This document shows positions 52,430-60,759 of a DNA stretch of 64,000 nucleotides, one piece after another. The notes under the pieces are model-generated. The model was not told the DNA's origin, did not search any database, and worked only from the letters and a program-made list of their open reading frames with translations. Position 1 is the stretch's first letter. Every line of letters starts with the position of its first letter. Origin of the DNA: Phormidesmis sp963789215 (GTDB lineage: Bacteria; Cyanobacteriota; Cyanobacteriia; Phormidesmidales; Phormidesmidaceae); assembly GCA_963789215.1 (NCBI GenBank), contig CAWBJY010000013.1, positions 1 to 64,000 on the forward strand. The letters run 5' to 3'. Both the position numbers and the translations under genes were made by a program.

Positions 52430-53998
52430 TTAACTGCCCGAGCTAACAGAATCAACCTTGCGGATAAACAGGTCGGTCACAAAAGTAATCACGCGCCGCT
52501 TTCGCAGCTTAATATTGGCATTAAGCGACATCCCCGAGCGCAAGTCAAGCGGTACGCCATTAGAAATAAACTGCTGAGTATCTAGCTCAATTTCAGCCGG
52601 GTAGCGGTAATACGGATATTGCTCATCGGGCGGCAGCGCATCGGCGGCAAGGCTAACGAGCGTTCCTTCCATATCGCCAAATTCGCTAAACGAAAACGCA
52701 TCGATCCGCAAATCCACTTTTTGCCCTACCTGAGCAAAGCCAAAGTCTTTACTGGGAATAAATACGCGAGCCACCAGTGCATCTTGCGGCACAATTTCCA
52801 TCATGGGCTCAGTTGAGTTGGCCACATAGCCCGCCCGATTAGCCTTCAAGTTGAAAACAGTACCGCTCACTGGCGCTTTTAGCGCCTGATACTTAATGCT
52901 TTGATCTAGCTGCGCTCGTTCACTGCTCAGCTCATCTAGCTGCCTTTTATTAGCCGCAATTCGCTGCTCAATTTGGCTGTCTATCTCTGCGATCCGCTGG
53001 TCGTTGACCGAAATTCGATCTTGCAGCGTTTCAACCGATTCAAAAGAAGTGCGAGAAACTTCTTCTTGAGCCTGGGAGATTTGAAAGGCTAGGCGGTCAA
53101 TTTCCTGCTGAAGCGTATCGACTTCTGTCTGTTTGTTATTGACCTCTTGCTCCTGCTGAAGGTACTGAAGCTCGGCCACAGCACCCGCGTCATTCAACAC
53201 CTTCAGACGGCTCAAAATCTCTCGATTAGTAGCCAAATCGCTTCTAGCATTGCTTAGCTGCTCTCGGGTCTGAGCGAGCTGCTTGCTCAGTTGCTGAGTC
53301 TGAAACTGGTTGATGGTTTGCTGCGAACCCAGCCTAGACTGGGCCGTTTTCAATCGCACTAGCTGATCGGCGCTTAGCCCACTGGTGTTGCCGCTAATCT
53401 GCGCTCTGTACAAACGATTGTTATCTATCAGCTCAGCGCGATCGCGTCCTCTTTGAATTAAATCTGCCGTCACCCCATCGGGTGCAGGTGCATTCACCGC
53501 CCCCGAAATCTGAGCCTCATAAAAGGCCGTCTCAGCCTGTAGCCGTTTAACAATATCCTCATTCGACTTAATCTGAGCATCGCTAGCAGCCTCATCCAAA
53601 GTTGCGACCACCTGATCCTTCTCAACCTGCTCGCCCTCCGATACCAAAATCTCTTTAACCACGCCGCCCACCGGCGCCTGCACCACCTGCACAATGCCTT
53701 TAGGCTCTAGCTTGCCAGGTGCACCAATCGTCTCATCTACCTTAGCTAAGCAGGCCCACAGCACCGATCCCACTGTCACGCCCATAATCGCCAAAATGAT
53801 CAGCTTAGTCCACACCGGCGACTGCCGCAAAATGACGGGCTGATCGAAAGACTGAGGAACTTGAGCGCCAAACTCAGAGCCACCATCGTTAGGAGGCACA
53901 TTCGCGCCCCCATGGTTAATCTCTGCGCCGTTGCCATTACTGCCAGGGGCGACGACATTAGGCCCTTTGGGGCCTCTTTTGTTGAAAGTACTGGTCAT
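52430..53998 (-). CDS. HlyD-family membrane fusion protein of a type I secretion system
   Basis: This 522-residue adaptor has one N-terminal membrane helix (WTKLIILAIMGVTVGSVLWACL), a lipoyl half-motif (GVVKEILVSEGEQVEKDQVVATLD), a long alpha-helical coiled coil of about 230 residues, and a second half-motif with VFNLKANRAGYVANSTEPMMEIVPQD. It bridges the inner-membrane ABC transporter to an outer-membrane channel. The gene starts 4 bases after the stop of the ABC transporter gene and is in the same operon. Confidence 0.92.
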   Translation of the reverse strand: MTSTFNKRGPKGPNVVAPGSNGNGAEINHGGANVPPNDGGSEFGAQVPQSFDQPVILRQSPVWTKLIILAIMGVTVGSVLWACLAKVDETIGAPGKLEPKGIVQVVQAPVGGVVKEILVSEGEQVEKDQVVATLDEAASDAQIKSNEDIVKRLQAETAFYEAQISGAVNAPAPDGVTADLIQRGRDRAELIDNNRLYRAQISGNTSGLSADQLVRLKTAQSRLGSQQTINQFQTQQLSKQLAQTREQLSNARSDLATNREILSRLKVLNDAGAVAELQYLQQEQEVNNKQTEVDTLQQEIDRLAFQISQAQEEVSRTSFESVETLQDRISVNDQRIAEIDSQIEQRIAANKRQLDELSSERAQLDQSIKYQALKAPVSGTVFNLKANRAGYVANSTEPMMEIVPQDALVARVFIPSKDFGFAQVGQKVDLRIDAFSFSEFGDMEGTLVSLAADALPPDEQYPYYRYPAEIELDTQQFISNGVPLDLRSGMSLNANIKLRKRRVITFVTDLFIRKVDSVSSGS

Positions 53999-54002
53999 AT
54001 CC

Positions 54003-57000
54003 TTATTCCCCCTGCTGCTCGTATAGGCAGTAATAGCGGCCCTTTAAAGCCATAAGTTCTTCATGTGTTCCCAGTTCTACAACCGAGCCTTTGTCCATCA
54101 CCAAAATTCGATCGGCCTGGCGAATCGTACTCAGCCGGTGAGTAATAAAGAAAACCGTGCGCTCATTAGCCCATCCCTTTAGGTTTCGGCAAACTTGAGC
54201 CTCGGTATCGTAGTCCAGCGCACTAGTCGCCTCGTCCAAAATTAGCAGACGTGGATTTTGAAGTACGGTACGGGCGATCGCAATTCGCTGCCTTTGGCCC
54301 CCCGATAGCGAAGAGCCTCGTTCGCCCACCCGCGAGTTGTACCCCCCCGACAAATCCATAATGAAGTCGTGAGCGCCCGCAATTGTTGCGGCTCTAATAA
54401 TACTCTCCGTATCAGCCTGTGGATTCGTCAGCGCGATATTTTCTTGAATGCTGCCCTCAAAAAGCAGGCTGTCTTGCGGCACAATTCCCACCTGCTGGCG
54501 CAGCGAGTAAAGCTCTACCTTAGCGATGTCGTAGCCATCGATTAAAATTCTGCCCGACTCCGCGTTATACAGGCGCGGCAGCAGCTTCATCAGCGTGCTC
54601 TTACCCGAACCACTTTGCCCCACCACGCCAATAAACTCGCCCGCATAAAACTCCAGGTTGACGTTTACTAGCTGCAAAGGCCCAGAAGGCGCAAACCGAA
54701 AAGACAAATTCTCGTAAGTCACATTACCGACGATCTCCGGCATCGGAATCTGCCCTCTATCTTCTTCAGCCTGCTCCTGCGGATGGTCAATAATGTCGCT
54801 CAGCCGCTCAAGCGACAGCGCCGTCTCCTGAAAATTTTGCCAGAGCTGAGTTAGGCGCAGCAGCGGCTGAGTCACGTAGCCAGAAATAATCCTAAAAGCA
54901 ATCAGTCCGCCTAGCGTCAGCGTACCGTCTAGCACCAGCGTCGCCCCAACCCACAGCACCAGCAGCCCAGAGATTTTGTTTAAAAATCCGCTAGCAGACC
55001 CGGCCGTCGTCGAAGTTAAAACGGTCTTAAAGCCATCGCTTACGTAGCGGGCGTACTTCTGCTGCCACTTCCAGCGCGTTTTCAGCTCCATATTCTGGGC
55101 CTTTACCGTCTGCACACCCGAAAGTGCCTCCACCAAAAAAGACTGCGTCTCAGCGTTACGCTCAGCCTTTGCCCTAAGCTGACGGCGCACAATCGGTGAG
55201 ACAAAAAAGGTCAAAATCATAAACGCCGGAATCGTCGCTAACGATACAAAAGTCAGCTTCACGCTGTAGATGAACATCACCAGGATGTACACCACCGAGA
55301 ACAAAGCGTCTAGCACGACCGTCAGCGCGGTTCCCGTCAAAAACTGACGAATATTCTCTAGCTCATTCACCCGGCTAGACAGTTCGCCCACGGGCCGACG
55401 ATCGAAGTAGCGCAGCGGCAGGCGCAGCAAATGGTCAATAATCTCCGCGCCCAGCGCCATATCAATCCGGTTGGTCGTATCTACAAATAAGTAGGTACGC
55501 AAACTGGTCAATATCGCCTCAAAAATAGCCACGACAATTAGGAAAATGCCCAGCACCTGTAGCGTATCGGTGCTGTTTTGCATAATCACCCGGTCGATAA
55601 TTACCTGCACCATCAGCGGATTAGCCAGGCCAAAAATCTGCACAAACAGCGAAGCCACGAGCACCATCGACAGCACGCCGCGATACTTCTTCAGCGAGGG
55701 AATAAACCAACCCAAGCCAAACTTTTGCTGCGGCGTTTGAGCGGTCGTCTCGACCAGCAGAATCTCGCCTTCTGGCCCCCAAATCTCCTCAAACGCCTCC
55801 GGCGAATGGCGCACAATCTTATTTTCCGCCGGTACGCCTAGCACATACTCGCGAGCAGACGCCTCGTACAGCAGCGCAAACCCATCTCGCCACTGAATGA
55901 GTCCAAGCTTAGGTAAACGAGCGATCGCACTAGCGGGCACCTTGGCCAACTGCGGCCTTAGCCCTACCAAATCGGCCACTGCCCCGCAGGCTGTCAAAGA
56001 TAAATGGCCCAGCCGCTGGCTCTGATTACTCAGCACCCGCTCCACCACATCGCGCTTAAACGGCATGTTCAAATACTGGGCCGCCATCGCAAAGCAGGCC
56101 AGTGATGAGCCAACCTCGCCCCTTCCGCGCAAAATTGGATACTTAAGCGCCTTCGCCTCGGCCGATCCGGCTTCTACAATATTCGAGTCAAACTCAAGAT
56201 CGGGTGCATAGGGAATGTTGCTAGCCGGACTGGCCATACCGTTTGCCGGACTGGCCGTACCGTTCGCCGCCGACCGACCATTCCCGTTTGCATAGCTGTC
56301 ATTCGCAGCGATTAGCGCAGCCGGTGTATCAGGAATACTCTGACCCGCCAGTTGTCGCATATCAATACCGACTAGACGGGTTGCTCTGTGGCTCTGAATG
56401 CGGCCATCCAACATATCGCCCGTCAGCCAGCTGCCAGGCTGGTGAGCATAAATACTTTCGGTACTCACAAACCACAGGCGATCTTTGGCCGGGTTATCAA
56501 TAGATACTTTTCCGGCATTCAAATTAGCCACCATCGCATCCGTCTGAAGCTGCCGGACAGTCGCGGTTAAATCGCTCACGCTGCGAGCCTGCATCTTAAA
56601 GTACTGGCTCGCTAAGTCGAAGACCTCCGCTAAATAGCAGCGATTGTAAACGGCTTGGGCAAAAGCATTGTGCTGCGTAATCAACTGCTCAACTAGATTA
56701 ATCGGAACGGCGATCGCAATCACTTCAGAAGACGCGATCGCACTCTCACAGGGCACCCGCCGGACTAATCCAGCCAAACCCAGCACCGACCCAGGCTGCA
56801 GCAGCTCCAGCGTCATTGGCGTTTTTTGGTAGGGGTCATAGCCCAGCAGCCGTCCCCTGCCTTCAGTAATAATCACCAATTGGTGAGGCATCAGCTCACG
56901 GCGCAAAATTGGCTGACCAATCTTGTAGCGAAGCGTCTGACAGTTTTGCGCCAAGGACGCCAACACCGAGGGCGGCAGCTGGTCGAAGGGAAACATGCTC

Positions 57001-57038
57001 CCCAGTCTTTGCTCTATAGAAACGCCAGCGTAAGTCAT
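54003..57038 (-). CDS. Type I secretion ABC transporter with cyclic-nucleotide-binding and degenerate C39 domains
   Basis: This 1011-residue transporter has four parts. Residues about 15-150 are a cyclic-nucleotide-binding-like domain (FPFDQLPPSVLASLAQNCQTL ... EGRGRLLGYDPY). A C39-like domain near 300-430 has GEVGSSLACFAMAAQYL; the catalytic Cys position reads Ser and the usual histidine region has WRDGFALLYEAS, so it is probably not a protease. The membrane region is about 460-740. The ATPase has GVVGQSGSGKSTLMKLL, LSGGQRQRIAIAR and LLILDEATSALD. It powers export of a protein or peptide with the HlyD adaptor and a parvulin. Possible substrates (RTX proteins) are not in the window. Confidence 0.92.
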   Translation of the reverse strand: MTYAGVSIEQRLGSMFPFDQLPPSVLASLAQNCQTLRYKIGQPILRRELMPHQLVIITEGRGRLLGYDPYQKTPMTLELLQPGSVLGLAGLVRRVPCESAIASSEVIAIAVPINLVEQLITQHNAFAQAVYNRCYLAEVFDLASQYFKMQARSVSDLTATVRQLQTDAMVANLNAGKVSIDNPAKDRLWFVSTESIYAHQPGSWLTGDMLDGRIQSHRATRLVGIDMRQLAGQSIPDTPAALIAANDSYANGNGRSAANGTASPANGMASPASNIPYAPDLEFDSNIVEAGSAEAKALKYPILRGRGEVGSSLACFAMAAQYLNMPFKRDVVERVLSNQSQRLGHLSLTACGAVADLVGLRPQLAKVPASAIARLPKLGLIQWRDGFALLYEASAREYVLGVPAENKIVRHSPEAFEEIWGPEGEILLVETTAQTPQQKFGLGWFIPSLKKYRGVLSMVLVASLFVQIFGLANPLMVQVIIDRVIMQNSTDTLQVLGIFLIVVAIFEAILTSLRTYLFVDTTNRIDMALGAEIIDHLLRLPLRYFDRRPVGELSSRVNELENIRQFLTGTALTVVLDALFSVVYILVMFIYSVKLTFVSLATIPAFMILTFFVSPIVRRQLRAKAERNAETQSFLVEALSGVQTVKAQNMELKTRWKWQQKYARYVSDGFKTVLTSTTAGSASGFLNKISGLLVLWVGATLVLDGTLTLGGLIAFRIISGYVTQPLLRLTQLWQNFQETALSLERLSDIIDHPQEQAEEDRGQIPMPEIVGNVTYENLSFRFAPSGPLQLVNVNLEFYAGEFIGVVGQSGSGKSTLMKLLPRLYNAESGRILIDGYDIAKVELYSLRQQVGIVPQDSLLFEGSIQENIALTNPQADTESIIRAATIAGAHDFIMDLSGGYNSRVGERGSSLSGGQRQRIAIARTVLQNPRLLILDEATSALDYDTEAQVCRNLKGWANERTVFFITHRLSTIRQADRILVMDKGSVVELGTHEELMALKGRYYCLYEQQGE

Positions 57039-57117
57039 AAAAGTAAATCAGGGCTTGAATTTTTATATAGCAGTGTCTTCTATCAGCAATTGCATGTCAG
57101 CAATCGCATATCAGCAA

Positions 57118-57861
57118 TCAAACAGGTACGGTCAGTTCCTCATCAGGCCCGCTTACGGGCGTATCCTGAATCTGCTGCTGCACCCACTCTTGAAACTTTT
57201 CAGACATCAGCCGTTGGCGCATTGCATCGTCTAGCTGCGCTGGCAAAAACTGATCGAGTCGGGCAATCACCATCCATTCACCAATCTGAGTCGGTGCCCA
57301 GAGCTGTCCTGGCTTGCTCACCATCAGCATTCTAGCGAGCACCGGATGCGGCACGCTCAATTCCACCGGCCCAATCAAACCGCCCGTCTTCGACTCTTGT
57401 CCCTCGGAATACTCGCGGGCCAAATCGGCAAAAGAAGCGCCATCGTCATTTAGCCGAAAGTAAATCTCTTGAGCTAAACTCGCGTCCTTCGTGCGAATCA
57501 GCGAATATCGAACCCTATCTAACTGAGTCTTCCGCTGCAAAAAATACGAATCGAGCTGAGAACCACCCCAAGTCTTCTCTTGAAACTTAGCCAGCCGAAA
57601 CTCTCGAACCGCCGCCGCCACCATTTGCCCAGGCTCCATTTGCTGTTGCTGACACCAAGCCTGCTGCTGCTCCTGCGAAAAGATGCCTCGAGTAGCACAA
57701 TAGGCCTGCATCGCCGTCTGCGAGTCGCACTCAATCGCCTCAATGGCCCGATCGATCACCATTTCCTGCACCAGCTTAGGCATTAACTGATACTGCCGCA
57801 GCTTATCAATCAGAGCAGATGCCTCAAGCCTCTCTTGGCCAATTTGAAGAATTACTGTCAT
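57118..57861 (-). CDS. Parvulin-type peptidyl-prolyl isomerase of the secretion operon
   Basis: This 247-residue protein has a helical N-terminal part and a PpiC/SurA-like parvulin domain: YSLIRTKDASLAQEIYFRLNDDGASFADLAREYSEGQESKTGGLIGPVELSVPHPVL. No signal peptide is seen, so it may act in the cytoplasm on the substrate before export. It is the first gene of the operon, 79 bases before the ABC transporter gene. Such parvulin-ABC-HlyD operons recur in cyanobacteria. Confidence 0.87.
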   Translation of the reverse strand: MTVILQIGQERLEASALIDKLRQYQLMPKLVQEMVIDRAIEAIECDSQTAMQAYCATRGIFSQEQQQAWCQQQQMEPGQMVAAAVREFRLAKFQEKTWGGSQLDSYFLQRKTQLDRVRYSLIRTKDASLAQEIYFRLNDDGASFADLAREYSEGQESKTGGLIGPVELSVPHPVLARMLMVSKPGQLWAPTQIGEWMVIARLDQFLPAQLDDAMRQRLMSEKFQEWVQQQIQDTPVSGPDEELTVPV

Positions 57862-58106
57862 ACCCCTGATGTCTCATAGCCAAAACTATCTCAGCGCTAT
57901 TGAACTATTAATAATCCCGAAATAGCACTTCTACCTATCAAGATAGATAGTTACATACCCACTGAGATATATCTAGCTATACAGCTACCGATTGCGATAT
58001 CTGCATAAAAGCTTTATGCGCACGCTGAGCATTTTGGTTGTCAATAGGTTACCAACCGGGCGATCGCACAAACGCTAATTCTTGCAACAGCAATTAAATC
58101 CAGATA

Positions 58107-58880
58107 TCACGCGCGATGAGTCTGTAAAATACCGTCAATTTCAGCCAGCTGCACATGCCGATACTTAACGTTATCAGGCAACAGCCGGATATTAGGCCCG
58201 CGCTTACAGCCGCCCAAGCAGCCAATCGGCTCTAGCTTAAACGGATGCTCAGCGCTAGCAGATTCAAAAGCTTCCCACAGATCGTCGCCGCCCTTTTTAC
58301 AGCAGTTTTTCTTCTGGCAAATCTGCACAGTCACTTGAGATGTCTTTTTTTTTGACTGCTTACCCGTAGACTTACCGGACTTCTGACTGCCTTTCTTCTT
58401 CGTTTTCTGTTTGTCGAGCGATTTATTTGCTTTTGTCTTTTCTGCTTTTGTCTTTCTAGTTTTTGCCTTTTCAGCTTTTGCCTTTTCAGCTTCTGCCTTT
58501 TCAGCTTTTGCCTTTTCAGCTTCTGCCTCTTCAGCTTCCGCCTCTACAGCTTGAGCGATCGCTAAATCAGAAACCACCTCAGCATCAGCCGCCTCGGCGT
58601 CAGTAGCCTCAGAGCGTTCTGTAGGCAACAAAGTAGACTTAGGAGCCAGCGGCACTAGCTGAAGCGCATAAAGCTTTTTCTTCGAAGTGCGATCGCCATC
58701 CAACCAAACGCGAACCGGCTCATTCAGCGTTAATTCGGCCTGTGCGATCGCCCTCAAAGACTTAGGCAAATAAACCTTTGTATCGCCTTTCTCAGTCGCA
58801 ATTCGCAACCCCTTTAGCTTGCCTTTCTTCGACTCAATTTTGCCGGCATAGCAGCCTTGTATAACTTTCATTTTCATCAT
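58107..58880 (-). CDS. 2Fe-2S ferredoxin-like protein with a Lys/Glu-rich linker
   Basis: This 257-residue protein has a small N-terminal beta domain (VIQGCYAGKIESKKGKLKGLRIATEKGDTKVYLPKSL), a low-complexity linker of Lys, Ala and Glu, and a C-terminal thioredoxin-like ferredoxin with VQICQKKNCCKKGGDDLW and GCLGGCKRGPNI. The four-cysteine pattern (C-x5-C-type then CLGGCxxGP) fits the [2Fe-2S] class also called thioredoxin-like ferredoxins. The redox partner is unknown. The first ATG of several close ones is used and no strong ribosome site separates them. Confidence 0.8.
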   Translation of the reverse strand: MMKMKVIQGCYAGKIESKKGKLKGLRIATEKGDTKVYLPKSLRAIAQAELTLNEPVRVWLDGDRTSKKKLYALQLVPLAPKSTLLPTERSEATDAEAADAEVVSDLAIAQAVEAEAEEAEAEKAKAEKAEAEKAKAEKAKTRKTKAEKTKANKSLDKQKTKKKGSQKSGKSTGKQSKKKTSQVTVQICQKKNCCKKGGDDLWEAFESASAEHPFKLEPIGCLGGCKRGPNIRLLPDNVKYRHVQLAEIDGILQTHRA

Positions 58881-59032
58881 TTAAACTATCTTTTAGCATA
58901 GCAACCTCACCCATCATCCGATAACTCTCTACCGATAGAGTCCAATGCTTTATGCCTTTAGGCGCTGTGCTTTCATCCAACCAACTCCCATCGAACCTGC
59001 TAAATTTAATAGACCGCGATCCGCGATTCAAG

Positions 59033-59284
59033 ATGAAAGCCGCTCTACTCCTGCTAATCAAAAGCTATCGCCTGTTTATCTCGCCTTTGACGCCGCCAGT
59101 CTGCCGATTCGAACCCACTTGCTCCTGCTATGCCCTAGAAGCCATCGAACGCTTTGGCCCCCTCAAAGGGAGTGGCTTAGCCATTCGCCGCGTCACTCGC
59201 TGTCATCCGTTCCATCCAGGCGGCTACGACCCGGTTCCCGAGCCAACGAACCCTCATAGTCCCCTATCCAAAAAGCATCTATGA
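59033..59284 (+). CDS. yidD: Membrane protein insertion efficiency factor YidD
   Basis: This 83-residue protein has the whole YidD signature: KSYRLFISPLTPPVCRFEPT then CSCYALEAIERFGPLKG and RRVTRCHPFHPGGYDPVP. It is a small membrane-associated protein thought to help YidC-dependent insertion. The ATG at 59033 begins the family N-terminus; a longer frame adds an unrelated stretch. The stop overlaps the start of the PIN-PhoH gene by four bases (ATGA), implying coupling. Confidence 0.93.
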   Translation: MKAALLLLIKSYRLFISPLTPPVCRFEPTCSCYALEAIERFGPLKGSGLAIRRVTRCHPFHPGGYDPVPEPTNPHSPLSKKHL

Positions 59285-60633
59285 AAAAATCGTACGTCCT
59301 CGATACCAACGTGCTGCTGCACGACCCTAGCGCCCTAATCCGGTTTGAGGACAACGATGTCGTTCTGCCCATCACGGTTATAGAAGAACTAGACCGCTTT
59401 AAAAAAAGACCCGAAGAAACGGGCCGCAACGCCAGACAAACCTCTCGAATGCTTGACCAGCTTCGAACACAAGGCAGTCTAGTCGAAGGCATCCAGCTCA
59501 AAAATGGCGGCGTTCTTAGAGTTGCCCTGTGCTACCGAGAAACGCTAGAGAACCTACCCCCCGAGCTATATAGCGGCGGTGGCGGAGACGGTGGCGACAA
59601 CGCCATTTTAGCCGTCGCGCTAGACGTTCAGCAGCAGTGCGATTGTCCGGTAGTGATGGTCAGCAAAGATACCAACATGCGGATTAAAGCCGACACGTTA
59701 GGCCTCACCGCAGAAGACTACGAAACGGACAAAATAGACGTTGACGATCTCTACACCGGCATCGGCGAACTGCTAGTCAACAGCGACGTTATCGACGATC
59801 TCTTTCAAACCAAAAGCATTCACATAGACGACGTCGCTCAAGCGAGCGGTCAAGTTTTTCCCAACCAGGCGCTCACGCTCATAGATGTCACCAATCCTAG
59901 TCATACAGCCTTAGTCACGCTCGGCGCAGACAGCCGCCTAAAGCCGCTGGCCAAACTGCCTTACAACGGCGTCTCTCACATCCAATCTCGCAACAGAGAA
60001 CAGCGGTTTGCTCTCGATCTCTTACTCAACGACGCCGTGCCCCTAGTGACGCTAGTCGGCAAAGCAGGCACCGGCAAAACCCTATTGGCGATCGCCGCTG
60101 GCCTGCTCAAAGTCACCGAAGAAAAGCGCTACACCCGCCTGCTTATCTCCCGCCCCGTCGTCCCTATGGGCAAAGATATTGGCTACCTTCCCGGAGATAT
60201 GAACGAAAAGCTCACCCCCTGGATGCAGCCGCTCTACGACAACTTCGACCTCATCTTCAACACCCAAGACGTCAGCGGCAAGCCAGAGCACTGGCGACGA
60301 GGCCACGAAGAGCTGATGGATCTAGGACTCTTACAAATTGAAGCGCTCACCTACATTCGTGGCCGCACCATTCCCAAACAATTCTTCGTCATCGACGAAG
60401 CCCAAAACTTAACCCCTCACGAAGTCAAAACAATTCTGACTAGAGCGGGCGAAGGCACCAAAATTGTCCTCACTGGCGACACCGCTCAAATTGACAATCC
60501 TTACGTAGACGCCGCTAGCAACGGGCTGACCTACGTCATTGAGCGATTTCGCAACGAGCCGCTAGCAGGCCACATCACGCTATATCAAGGAGAGCGTTCC
60601 GATCTAGCCGCTAGAGCCGCTAATCTGCTGTAG
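59281..60633 (+). CDS. PIN domain-PhoH fusion ATPase (PhoH2 type)
   Basis: This 450-residue protein joins an N-terminal PIN ribonuclease domain (KSYVLDTNVLLHDPSAL with the Asp at residue 8; VVLPITVIEELDRFKK; DNAILAVALD; VVMVSKDTNMRIKA) to a C-terminal PhoH ATPase (LVGKAGTGKTLLAIAAGLL and FFVIDEAQNLTPHEVKTILTRAG). In actinobacteria PhoH2 is an RNA helicase and ribonuclease. No antitoxin gene is visible; the coupled neighbour is yidD. The acidic residues of the PIN site appear intact. Confidence 0.92.
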   Translation: MKKSYVLDTNVLLHDPSALIRFEDNDVVLPITVIEELDRFKKRPEETGRNARQTSRMLDQLRTQGSLVEGIQLKNGGVLRVALCYRETLENLPPELYSGGGGDGGDNAILAVALDVQQQCDCPVVMVSKDTNMRIKADTLGLTAEDYETDKIDVDDLYTGIGELLVNSDVIDDLFQTKSIHIDDVAQASGQVFPNQALTLIDVTNPSHTALVTLGADSRLKPLAKLPYNGVSHIQSRNREQRFALDLLLNDAVPLVTLVGKAGTGKTLLAIAAGLLKVTEEKRYTRLLISRPVVPMGKDIGYLPGDMNEKLTPWMQPLYDNFDLIFNTQDVSGKPEHWRRGHEELMDLGLLQIEALTYIRGRTIPKQFFVIDEAQNLTPHEVKTILTRAGEGTKIVLTGDTAQIDNPYVDAASNGLTYVIERFRNEPLAGHITLYQGERSDLAARAANLL

Positions 60634-60759
60634 CCGCTGCCCGCTTAGCGAGAAGTCTAGCCCTCTGGATTACTCGCGAATCGGCACGATTCTGTATGAT
60701 TGCACTGTTGAGAGTGTCTATAGGCACTGATTCACTACTTCTCTGCCTGAGGCGAGGCC

